Shown piece after piece: positions 24,734 through 31,764 of a stretch of 64,000 nucleotides of DNA. Positions within the stretch are counted from its first letter, which is position 1. Each line of letters opens with the position of its first letter. The notes under the pieces were generated by a model. That model saw only the letters and a list, made by a program, of their open reading frames with translations, was not told the origin of the DNA and made no database searches. Origin of the DNA: Methanomassiliicoccus sp. (GTDB lineage Archaea; Thermoplasmatota; Thermoplasmata; Methanomassiliicoccales; Methanomassiliicoccaceae); assembly GCA_016109435.1 (NCBI GenBank), contig JAEILR010000011.1, positions 1-64,000 on the forward strand, read 5' to 3'. The position numbers and the translations under genes are program-made.

Positions 24734-25036
24734 ATGTCCAAGTCAACAGAGAAGGCAGGAAGCTCCGGAAGGTTCGGCGCGAGGTACGGCGTGGTCGTCA
24801 GGAACCGCGTTCGCGACATCGACAAGATGAGGACCTCGGCCCACGAGTGCCCCCGCTGCCACAGGGACAGCGTGTCCAGGGTCAGCAGCGGCATCTGGGA
24901 GTGCAGCAAGTGCGACGCCAAGTTCGCCGCCGGCGCTTACTCCCCCATCTCCAAGAAGGAGACCTCCGAGGAGTTCAAGGCAGCTCAGGCCGCTAAGGTC
25001 GAGAGCGAAGCGAACGTTAAGACCAAGGGTGCGTGA
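24734..25036 (+). CDS. rpl37ae: Large ribosomal subunit protein eL43 (L37Ae)
   Basis: 100 aa. The N terminus GRFGARYGVVVRNRVRDID and the zinc motif CPRC…WECSKC are diagnostic of L37Ae. The start is the ATG at 24734 (MSKSTEKAG), 4 bases after rrp42. A Lys/Glu/Ala-rich C-terminal tail of about 25 residues extends past the usual zinc-finger core. Confidence 0.95.
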   Translation: MSKSTEKAGSSGRFGARYGVVVRNRVRDIDKMRTSAHECPRCHRDSVSRVSSGIWECSKCDAKFAAGAYSPISKKETSEEFKAAQAAKVESEANVKTKGA

Positions 25037-25037
25037 A

Positions 25038-25172
25038 ATGTACAAGTGCGGGGCCTGCAACGAGCCCATCCGTTCCAACGTCAACACCGTTGGGATACAG
25101 TGCGAAAAGTGCGGATCCAAGATCTTCTACAAAGAACGTCCCAACGTCAAGAAGGTCGTAAAGTCCCGGTGA
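25038..25172 (+). CDS. rpoP: RNA polymerase subunit P (Rpo12)
   Basis: A 44-residue protein, MYKCGACNEPI to NVKKVVKSR. The zinc ribbon CGAC…CEKCG and the end GSKIFYKERP are those of archaeal Rpo12 (eukaryotic Rpb12), which links Rpo3/Rpo10 to the polymerase core. It starts 1 base after the rpl37ae stop and ends 3 bases before pcc1, in the conserved order. Confidence 0.93.
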   Translation: MYKCGACNEPIRSNVNTVGIQCEKCGSKIFYKERPNVKKVVKSR

Positions 25173-25175
25173 AGG

Positions 25176-25418
25176 ATGCCCCGGGCAACCCTTCGCCTGG
25201 TTACCCCGCATGAGAAGGCGGTATGGGGGGCGCTCTCTCCGGAGATCGGACGAGAGATACCCCGCACAAGGGTCAGCCTCTCCCCCCGGGAGGGAGAGAT
25301 CGTGCTCGACGTGGAGGCCACCGACCTCGGTGCTCTCCGCGCGGCCCTAAACTCATATCTCAGATGGATAAGGATATCCGAAGAGATCGGCAACATGGTA
25401 GGTGAAGAAGATGGATGA
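25176..25418 (+). CDS. pcc1: KEOPS complex subunit Pcc1
   Basis: 80 aa. The sequence VSLSPREGEIVLDVEATDLGALRAALNSYLRWI is that of Pcc1 (CTAG/Pcc1 family), the dimeric subunit of KEOPS that works with Kae1, Bud32 and Cgi121 to make t6A37 in tRNAs. It lies between rpoP and prefoldin beta as in other Euryarchaeota. Its last bases overlap the prefoldin start by 8. Confidence 0.88.
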   Translation: MPRATLRLVTPHEKAVWGALSPEIGREIPRTRVSLSPREGEIVLDVEATDLGALRAALNSYLRWIRISEEIGNMVGEEDG

Positions 25419-25785
25419 ACTCAGCCCCAAGGTCCAGAACCAGATCGCTCAGTTCCAGCAGCTCCAGCAGCAGCTGCAATCGGTGCTCAATCAGAAATTC
25501 CAGATGGACGCCCAGGTCAAGGAGATGCAGCGCACCACGGAGGAGCTGAACCGCTCCCCCGAGGATGTGGTCATCTACAAGTCGGTTGGCTCCCTCCTCA
25601 TCAAGGCGGAGGGCAAGGAGGCCGTCCTAAAGGAGATCGAGGATGACAAGGAGACCATGGAGATCCGGGTCAAATCCTTGGAGAGGCAGGAGAAGTCCTT
25701 GAAGGACCGCTACCAGACCCTCCAGGAACAGATCAACAAGGCCCTCTCCTCCGGCGCCGCCGGCGGTCCGATAAGCCCGATGTGA
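25411..25785 (+). CDS. pfdB: Prefoldin beta subunit
   Basis: About 124 aa, almost wholly coiled coil: N-terminal helix SPKVQNQIAQFQQLQQQLQS, central beta-hairpin region SPEDVVIYKSVGSLLIKA, and C-terminal helix. Together with the alpha subunit it forms the jellyfish-shaped hexamer that hands unfolded proteins to the thermosome. ATG 25411 is preferred over GTG 25402 because AGGTGAAG lies just upstream. A short hairpin (25801-25815) and a T-run (25823-25828) follow. Confidence 0.93.
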   Translation: MDELSPKVQNQIAQFQQLQQQLQSVLNQKFQMDAQVKEMQRTTEELNRSPEDVVIYKSVGSLLIKAEGKEAVLKEIEDDKETMEIRVKSLERQEKSLKDRYQTLQEQINKALSSGAAGGPISPM

Positions 25786-25950
25786 TATCGAAAACCCTTT
25801 TCCGGACCTCCCGGACGATTCATTTTTTATCGATCTCCTAAGCTCCCATTGTCGTCCCTCACGGTGGCCGTTCATGGCCGGACGCCATATGGTCGCGGTA
25901 TTCCAGTGGCCATATCGGGCTCGGCCGGGGATCATTGGAAAATTGCTAAT

Positions 25951-26943
25951 ATGTCATGGGCATACCAACCGGGGATGCTTTCCGCCATAGCCAAGAAGCT
26001 GATGTCGGGGAAGAAGGTCGTCCTCCTTCACGGCAATGCCGACCCTGACGCGCTGGGATCGGCCTACGCCCTCTACCGCTCGTTCCCGGACGTCACCGTC
26101 GCCGCCCTGGGAGGCCTCGACCGCCTGGCGAAGGTCATGGCCATCAACCTGGAGTTCGAGGTGGAGAGCACGGTGGACCTTGACCAGTATGATGTCGTGG
26201 TGGCGGTGGATTCCTCCTCCCGGGACCAGATCGGCATCGATGTCACCGGGAGGGACGTGGTAGCCATCGACCATCATTCGCCCTGCGGGGACTGGGATGA
26301 CGAGATGTTCTACTGCGATGAGGGGCGGCGGAGCTGCGCTGAGATCATTTTCGAGCTGCTCCGGGTGGCCGGGTCGCCGGTCGACCGACCGATAGGTCTG
26401 GCGCTGGCAGTAGGCATGATCACCGACAGCGGACACTTCCGGTTCGCCAACTCCGCGCTCCTGCGCACCTTCTCCGAGGTCATGGAGACGAGCGGCATCA
26501 ACATGGACGAGGCGATGGACCTGACCGACCTGGAGCCGGACGTGTCGGAGCGGATCTCGCAGCTGAAGGGGGCCCAGAGGATGCGCTTCGACCGGCTTGG
26601 GGACCACATAGTGGCCATCTCCCTGGGGAGCGCTCACGAGAGCTCAGTATGCAAGTCCATGCTGGGCATCGGGGCCGATGTCGCCTTCGTCGGCTCGCAG
26701 AGGGACGAGAGGTTCCGGATCAGCGCCCGGGCCCGGCAATCGACCGTACGCAAGGGCTTTCACCTCGGCAAGCTCCTTGACCAGGTCGGGGGGGAGACCA
26801 GCAACAGCGGCGGCGGCCACGCGGGGGCGGCCGGGCTGACCGGCGTGGGGGACGTGGAGGCGGTGCTCAACATGTGCATGGCCCGGACCATGGACTTCTT
26901 CCGGGAGCAGCGCAGGGCCGCCGAGACTAGATGTGATCAGTGA
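25951..26943 (+). CDS. DHH/DHHA1 family phosphoesterase
   Basis: About 330 aa. DHH-domain motifs in order: HGNADPDALGSAYAL (motif I), VVAVDSSSRDQ (motif II), VVAIDHHSP (DHH, motif III) and GMITDSGHFRF (motif IV); a DHHA1 domain follows, with GGGHAGAAGLTGVG (about residue 285). RecJ-like archaeal members cleave nucleic acid or nanoRNA/cyclic dinucleotides; the substrate is not determined. Placement after prefoldin beta is conserved in Euryarchaeota. Starts at TTG 25849, ATG 25951 and ATG 25975 are in frame; 25951 is a compromise. The end overlaps the convergent HAD gene by 17 bases. Confidence 0.88.
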   Translation: MSWAYQPGMLSAIAKKLMSGKKVVLLHGNADPDALGSAYALYRSFPDVTVAALGGLDRLAKVMAINLEFEVESTVDLDQYDVVVAVDSSSRDQIGIDVTGRDVVAIDHHSPCGDWDDEMFYCDEGRRSCAEIIFELLRVAGSPVDRPIGLALAVGMITDSGHFRFANSALLRTFSEVMETSGINMDEAMDLTDLEPDVSERISQLKGAQRMRFDRLGDHIVAISLGSAHESSVCKSMLGIGADVAFVGSQRDERFRISARARQSTVRKGFHLGKLLDQVGGETSNSGGGHAGAAGLTGVGDVEAVLNMCMARTMDFFREQRRAAETRCDQ

Positions 26944-27625
26944 TCTCCCTCAGGTTGGTGACCCTGTCAAAACCCTGGCCGATACGTTCAGCCCTGCGGT
27001 CCAGGAGCACTGCCCGGATGCCGACCCGCTGAGGGCCCATGACGTCCCATACCGGATCGTCTCCGACGAATAGGCATTCCTCCGGTCCCCGGTCCGCCAT
27101 CGAAAGCGCGTGAGAGAAGACGCGGGGGTCTGGTTTCCTCCATCCCACGTCCCGGCAGAACACCACGGAGCGCACCCACGGCCGGATGGCCATTCTCTCT
27201 ACGGCCTCCCTCCACAATATCGCCGGGCTCCCCCATGTGGTGTTGGACACGATGACCGCCTCTATCCCCCGGGACCTCAGCGCGGAAAGGAAGGGGAAGG
27301 TGTCCTCGAACACCCTAGCCTGATCGAAGAGAGGGCGCATGAACGCGCGGCATGCCGCATCCATGGTCCGGTCATCGATGGCATCCGGTCCGAACACCGC
27401 GGAGAGCCGCGCCTCCAGGGGGCGGACCTCGAGATCGTCGGGGACACGCTTCTGACCCTCCCACGACCTCTCCAGCACATTCTGCGGGGGCACATCGTGG
27501 CCTTCGAGGACCAGGGCCCGGGCCGCCGATGCCAGGGACAGCGGCAGCACCTGCCCGGGAGAGGTGTGACCGAACAGGTCGACGAGGGTCCCTCCTAGGT
27601 CAACGAGCACGGTGCGGACAGGCAT
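26927..27625 (-). CDS. HAD-superfamily hydrolase
   Basis: 232 aa. Motif I is VLVDLGGTLVD (nucleophile Asp near residue 9; the usual second Asp of DxDGT is Gly), motif II is VIVSNTTWG, motif III Lys is in DVGWRKPDPRVF, and motif IV is LFVGDDPVWDVMG. The cap between motifs I and II is helical (C1 type). Substrate unknown; the DxG variant suggests weak or altered phosphatase chemistry. ATG 27625 lies about 27 bases from GTTTATAC (27649-27656, minus strand), fitting a leaderless start. Confidence 0.87.
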   Translation of the reverse strand: MPVRTVLVDLGGTLVDLFGHTSPGQVLPLSLASAARALVLEGHDVPPQNVLERSWEGQKRVPDDLEVRPLEARLSAVFGPDAIDDRTMDAACRAFMRPLFDQARVFEDTFPFLSALRSRGIEAVIVSNTTWGSPAILWREAVERMAIRPWVRSVVFCRDVGWRKPDPRVFSHALSMADRGPEECLFVGDDPVWDVMGPQRVGIRAVLLDRRAERIGQGFDRVTNLREITDHI

Positions 27626-27699
27626 CGGTCTTACCACGTCCTCCCCAAGTATAAACCTCACCCTCAGCCCATCGTACGCCGCATAGCCTCGGTCGCTGA

Positions 27700-28743
27700 T
27701 CAGAGGAGGCCGATGGCCTGCCTCATGATGTCATAGTTGCGGGGGTTCCTCTCAAAGTATGCCCGTGCCGGTTCCAGCTGGTCGCTGAGGGCCTTTGCCA
27801 CACCGGTCTTGAGGTCCATAGGGTGCAGCTTTCCGGCCGAGTAGGTGCGCTCCAGCTCATCGTAGGAGGCGAACTCCAGCTTCCCCCCGAACTTCTCCGG
27901 GCGGTCTATCACGAACACCGGATCCCTCTGGAACAGGATGTACTTGCAGATGGCCAGCAGGGGATTGCCCTCCACCTCGGGAGGACAGAACGCCTTCTTG
28001 ATCTTGCGCTCGATGTCCGCCGGGGAATCATGGATCAGGATGCCGCTGTCCGGGTCCGACTTGGACATCTTGTTGGCCACCGGGTCCATGCGACTGACTC
28101 CCTTGAGGCCGGGCAACAGGGGAGTGTGCAGGGCGACCGGCACCTTCCAGTGCAGTTTCTCCCCGGCCTCGCGGGCCAGCATGTGCGCACGCCTCTGGTC
28201 GATGCCGGAGTAGGCGACATCAATGTCCATCCTGAAGATGTCGGTGGCCTGCATCAGGGGGTAGAGGAATTTCGAGGAATCGAGCTCGGCATCGTCCTCC
28301 TTCCGCCCCATGATGGTCATGGCCCGCTTGATGCGGGAGAGGGAAGTGACCTTCCCCACCTTGACCACCGCCTCCCAGTACTCGAGGTTCATGATGTCGG
28401 AGGCCAGCACGAACTTGACCTTGTCGCGGGGGACCCCCAAGGCCTCGAAGCAGTCCTCCATGTACCGGGCGCAGGTACGGATGCGCTCGATGTCCCCGCC
28501 CAGCTTATCGTTGATGTAAGCGTGCCAGTCGGCGAAGAAGATGGTCATCTCGAACCCTGCGTCGATGAAGTCCTTGACCTTGTTGGCACAGATGACCCAG
28601 CCCAGGTGAACGAGTCCCGAGGGCTCGAAACCGATATAGCTCTTGGGAGAGGGGTTGATGGCAAGGATGTTCCTCAGCTCATCGGCGGTGACGATCTCCT
28701 CGGTGTTCCTGGCCAGCAGGTTGAACCTCTCTTCGTTGTCCAT
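27700..28743 (-). CDS. tyrS: Tyrosyl-tRNA synthetase
   Basis: 347 aa, the compact archaeal/eukaryal form. The class I motifs are visible: FEPSGLVHLGW (HIGH-like, about residues 39-49) and NKMSKSDPDSGI (KMSKS, about residues 227-238), with FFADWHAYINDK between them. It charges tRNA-Tyr. The transcript is probably leaderless or nearly so: TATATATCG-type TATA at 28771-28779 is about 28 bases from the ATG. Confidence 0.95.
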   Translation of the reverse strand: MDNEERFNLLARNTEEIVTADELRNILAINPSPKSYIGFEPSGLVHLGWVICANKVKDFIDAGFEMTIFFADWHAYINDKLGGDIERIRTCARYMEDCFEALGVPRDKVKFVLASDIMNLEYWEAVVKVGKVTSLSRIKRAMTIMGRKEDDAELDSSKFLYPLMQATDIFRMDIDVAYSGIDQRRAHMLAREAGEKLHWKVPVALHTPLLPGLKGVSRMDPVANKMSKSDPDSGILIHDSPADIERKIKKAFCPPEVEGNPLLAICKYILFQRDPVFVIDRPEKFGGKLEFASYDELERTYSAGKLHPMDLKTGVAKALSDQLEPARAYFERNPRNYDIMRQAIGLL

Positions 28744-29080
28744 ATCTCTCGGTTCCCGATTCTTTGGGAGTTATATATCGTTTCGGGACGACCGTCCCCG
28801 ATGGCCGCAGCCGGTGACCCGGACGTGCATCGATAGGATGACCGTTGTTCCTGCACCTTATCGGAATCTAAAATTCCTTTAATACATATGTTTACTAACG
28901 TCGTTGTATATCCAACATTTGTCTTTGACACAAAGGTTAATTTAGAGATTTGTCTATAACCGATTTGCCCGAGAACAAGAAGGGGCCGTCCCAAAAGGGC
29001 GGCCCATGGTGGTCGGGCGAAAGTGTCAGACCCCGCCCAGCGCGGCGGAGCCGAGGAAAAGATGGCAAAGGAGTGGTAGT
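28744..29080. promoter_or_regulatory. Divergent intergenic region between tyrS and glnA (337 bp)
   Basis: No gene is seen. Several AT-rich elements could serve glnA: TTTAATACATATG near 28878-28890, GTTGTATATC near 28903-28912 and GGTTAATTTAG near 28935-28945. ATTTGTCT occurs twice (28917-28924 and 28948-28955), and the first copy overlaps TGTCTTTGACA, an 11-bp inverted repeat (28920-28930). The leader holds a GC-rich hairpin at 28983-29005 (GGGCCGTCCC, loop AAAA, GGGCGGCCC, one bulged T). AAGGAGTGG precedes the ATG at 29081. Confidence 0.45.
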
Positions 29081-30535
29081 ATGGTTGCAGAATCAGGGAA
29101 GCAATGCACTGAGAACGAGCGGCGGGCCGCGGCCATGGAGATGTGCTCGTCCGGCACTGTCAAGATGATCGACTTCAAGTTCACGGACGTGCCGGGAACG
29201 CTTCAGCACATCACCTATCCGGCCGGCAGGATGTGCGACGACCTGCTGCAGAGCGGCGTTGGCTTCGATGCGTCCTCCATACGCGGTTTCGCCTCCATCA
29301 ATGAGAGCGACATGCTCCTGGTCCCGGACATCAACACCGCGGTCATGGACCCAGCATGCAAGATCCCTACCCTGTCGGTGTTCTGCGACGTCCGGGAGCC
29401 GGTCACCGGCGAACGCTACGAGAAGGACCCCCGGTTCATCGCCCAGAAGGCCGAGGAGCATCTCAAGTCCACCGGGATCGCCGACACCGCGTTCTTCGGC
29501 CCGGAGCTGGAGTTCTTCGTCTTCGATTCGGTCCGGTTCGACCAGAACCATCATTCCGGCTACTATTACATCGACTCCAACGAGGGCATCTGGAACTCCG
29601 GCAACAACATCAACGGCATCAACCATGGCCATCGTCCCAAGCACAAGGAGGGGTACTTCCCGGTGCCTCCCACCGATTCACTGCAGGACTTCAGGTCCCA
29701 GTGCGTCCTCAACCTCATGGAGGCGGGCATCGAGTGCGAGGTCCACCACCACGAGGTGGCCACCGCCGGCCAGGGCGAGATCGGCATGCGTTACCAGACC
29801 CTGACCAAGATGGCCGACCAGGTGATGATGTACAAGTACGTCCTCAAGAACACCGCGGCGGCCGCCGGCAAGACCGTCACCTTCATGCCTAAGCCCCTCT
29901 ACGGCGACAACGGGACGGGCATGCACGTCCATCAGAGCATGGCCAAGGAAGGCAGCAACGTCTTCTACGACCAAGACGGCTATGCCCTGCTGTCCCAGAC
30001 CGCCCTCTACTACATCGGCGGCCTGCTGGAGCACGCCCCCGCGCTGCTCGCGCTGACCTCCCCGTCCACCAACTCCTACCGCCGGCTGGTCCCGGGCTTC
30101 GAGGCGCCGGTGAACCTGGTGTACTCCCAGAGGAACCGTTCAGCGGCCATCAGGATCCCGGTGTACTCCAAGAGCCCCAAGACCAAGCGCATCGAGTTCC
30201 GGCCGCCAGACGCGACCTCCAACCCCTACCTGGCGTTCTCGGCGATGCTCATGGCCGGTCTGGACGGCATAAAGAAGAAGATCGATCCCGGCGCCCCGTA
30301 CGACATGGACATGTTCGAGCTCCCGGCGAAGGAGAGGGACAAGATACGCAACGTGCCCGGGTCCCTGGAGAAGGCCCTCGATGCCCTGGAGTCGGACCAC
30401 GACTTCCTAGTGCAGGGCGGGGTGTTCACCAATGACTTCATCGACGGTTGGATCGACTACAAGAAGCGCAAGGAGAACGATTACATCCGCCAGCGTCCTC
30501 ACCCCTCGGAGTTCTATCTGTACTTCGACGCGTGA
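29081..30535 (+). CDS. glnA: Glutamine synthetase type I
   Basis: 484 aa, long GSI form. Ammonia is added to glutamate using ATP. Motifs: GVGFDASSIRGF, FFGPELEFFVFD (metal Glu), NHGHRPKHKEGYFPVPPTDS, HHHEVATAGQGEIGMRY, KPLYGDNGTGMHVHQS and NPYLAFSAML. At the adenylylation loop, where enterobacterial GS has NLYDLP with modified Tyr397, this protein has DMFELP (F412), so regulation by adenylylation is not possible at that site. An open frame from 29006 exists, but ATG 29081 has an AAGGAGTGG site and the family N terminus. A T-run at 30558-30565 follows. Confidence 0.95.
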   Translation: MVAESGKQCTENERRAAAMEMCSSGTVKMIDFKFTDVPGTLQHITYPAGRMCDDLLQSGVGFDASSIRGFASINESDMLLVPDINTAVMDPACKIPTLSVFCDVREPVTGERYEKDPRFIAQKAEEHLKSTGIADTAFFGPELEFFVFDSVRFDQNHHSGYYYIDSNEGIWNSGNNINGINHGHRPKHKEGYFPVPPTDSLQDFRSQCVLNLMEAGIECEVHHHEVATAGQGEIGMRYQTLTKMADQVMMYKYVLKNTAAAAGKTVTFMPKPLYGDNGTGMHVHQSMAKEGSNVFYDQDGYALLSQTALYYIGGLLEHAPALLALTSPSTNSYRRLVPGFEAPVNLVYSQRNRSAAIRIPVYSKSPKTKRIEFRPPDATSNPYLAFSAMLMAGLDGIKKKIDPGAPYDMDMFELPAKERDKIRNVPGSLEKALDALESDHDFLVQGGVFTNDFIDGWIDYKKRKENDYIRQRPHPSEFYLYFDA

Positions 30536-30557
30536 GAACGAAACTCCTTCCCTCCTC

Positions 30558-30565
30558 TTTTTTTT
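30558..30565 (+). terminator. T-run terminator after glnA
   Basis: Eight T residues in a pyrimidine-rich context (CCTCCTC then T8) follow the glnA stop by about 22 bases, between two convergent genes. Confidence 0.5.
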
Positions 30566-31110
30566 CAATGCGCTCCGGGACAGGCGAGGTCCTCCTCGTC
30601 GAATCGCATCCTGAGCATACCCTCGCCGTCGGTCATCACCGCGGTGAAACGCCCCGGATGGTGCTTGTTCAGCATCTTCCGCACGGCCTTTCCGGGGTTG
30701 AGGACGAACAGATCCCTCTCCCGGGGGAACATGCGCAGAAAATTCTCCACCATGTCCAGCGCTATGTGACGGCCGCGCTTGTTGGGGACGACGTACATGA
30801 CGTCGATCCTCTTGCTCGAAGAATCGTATGAATAGAAGCCGACGATGGCGGGACTGGCATCCTTGGTCACCACCAGCTTGGCCTCGGTGCCTGGCTCTAT
30901 GTGGGGCAAGGTGATGTGCTCCCGGGGGGCATAGCACCACCGGAACCGCCCGTCCTTCCCCTCTTCGTTGCACTGCTCTACCAGCTCGTTGATGATCCAG
31001 TAGTCCTTGAAGTTCCTGGCCCTGAGGAATCTGAACCGTCCCGTCCCATCACCATCCAGATATCGGTTCTCTGTGCGGACTGTTCCGATCGGATATTGCG
31101 ATGATGCTAT
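30565..31110 (-). CDS. GNAT-like acetyltransferase with no canonical start codon
   Basis: The clear coding part has GNAT-like features: AIVGFYSYDSSSKRIDVMYV then VPNKRGRHIALDMVENFLRM, an acetyl-CoA-loop-like strand-loop-helix. The same frame stays open to 31149 and reads as protein well upstream of the only usual in-frame start (TTG at 30909): …RTENRYLDGDGTGRFRF, RARNFKDYWIINELVEQC, RFRWCYAPREHITLPHIEPG. No ATG, GTG or TTG occurs above 30909. An ATA at 31110 (IASSQYPIGTV) lies about 12-20 bases below an AT-rich element and could be a mutated or rare start. It may be a pseudogene, a start-codon mutation, or a short form from 30909. Substrate unknown. Confidence 0.5.
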   Translation of the reverse strand: MASSQYPIGTVRTENRYLDGDGTGRFRFLRARNFKDYWIINELVEQCNEEGKDGRFRWCYAPREHITLPHIEPGTEAKLVVTKDASPAIVGFYSYDSSSKRIDVMYVVPNKRGRHIALDMVENFLRMFPRERDLFVLNPGKAVRKMLNKHHPGRFTAVMTDGEGMLRMRFDEEDLACPGAH

Positions 31111-31223
31111 GACCGATAACGATTTAGAAATGACGCCGTGGTTGCGTCGTTATGAGAGTAGAAAACGAACGCCCCCGGACCATCACTACCCTGTGGTCCT
31201 GGAGGCGTTGAACGGTACTAACC

Positions 31224-31376
31224 CTAGTTGCCCTGAGCCTTGGGCGGGGCCAGCTCCTTGCTGCCCGCCGGCTCGGGGTACCTCAGGGACGGCCACGCTT
31301 CATGCTCATCTCTCAGCCCGCTCAGCAGGCGGACCGCCGTCTTGGCTTGGAGGATCTCCGAGTCTCTCATGTCCAT
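31224..31376 (-). CDS. Small hypothetical protein (50 aa)
   Basis: ATG 31376 opens a 50-codon frame (MDMRDSEILQAKTAVRLLSG…), amphipathic at the N terminus and Pro/Lys-rich at the end. GGGGGATGCGGGGG lies just before it as a ribosome site, and ACTATATTATTG (minus strand, about 31411-31422) is a good TATA box. A TTG at 31409 would add CRGGCGG-containing residues. I do not recognise it; the promoter and ribosome site are the main reasons to list it. Confidence 0.4.
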   Translation of the reverse strand: MDMRDSEILQAKTAVRLLSGLRDEHEAWPSLRYPEPAGSKELAPPKAQGN

Positions 31377-31479
31377 TCCCCCGCATCCCCCACGACAGAA
31401 ATCGTGCAATAATATAGTGTATCGACAACTATTTTAAGTCAACTATAATATTATCATGGAAGATATATATGTGGCATTT

Positions 31480-31764
31480 TTATCCGCCCGCTGTGATAGG
31501 AAGGATCGTGACCGTGTCGCCGGCCGCGAGGGGGGCGCCGACCCCGCCCGAATGCGCTATGTTCTTACCGTTGACGAGCACGTAGATCATGTCCGAGAGG
31601 GTGTCACCCCGGGGGTAGAGGACCCTTTGCAGCGGAGCGCCGTAGCGAGTTATCAGCTCGGCCAGGAGGTCGCCGACGGTCCTGCCGTCGAATTCGATCT
31701 CCGCAGAGGTACCTTTGAGGGCCTGGGACATGTGGCCGTAGGTGCGGACGGTAACCCTGATCAT
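31480..31764 (-). CDS. MoaD/ThiS-family ubiquitin-like sulfur-carrier protein
   Basis: 94 aa with a beta-grasp fold pattern (MIRVTVRTYGHMSQAL; FDGRTVGDLLAELITRYG; IYVLVNGKNI) and the ending DTVTILPITAGG, whose terminal Gly-Gly is the site of adenylation and thiocarboxylation or conjugation in MoaD, ThiS and archaeal SAMP proteins. The start ATG overlaps the stop of the upstream reductase (ATGA), so the two are translationally coupled. Molybdopterin synthesis, thiolation and protein conjugation are all possible; no moaE or E1-like gene is nearby. Confidence 0.85.
   Translation of the reverse strand: MIRVTVRTYGHMSQALKGTSAEIEFDGRTVGDLLAELITRYGAPLQRVLYPRGDTLSDMIYVLVNGKNIAHSGGVGAPLAAGDTVTILPITAGG

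Noticed and set aside
26927-27625. HAD protein as a pseudogene because of DxGGT in motif I
   Set aside because: The other three motifs are intact, the promoter is good, and DxGGT variants occur in functional HAD proteins.
28983-29005. Possible riboswitch before glnA
   Set aside because: Only one short hairpin is visible; no conserved riboswitch core could be matched, so it is kept as a leader hairpin only.
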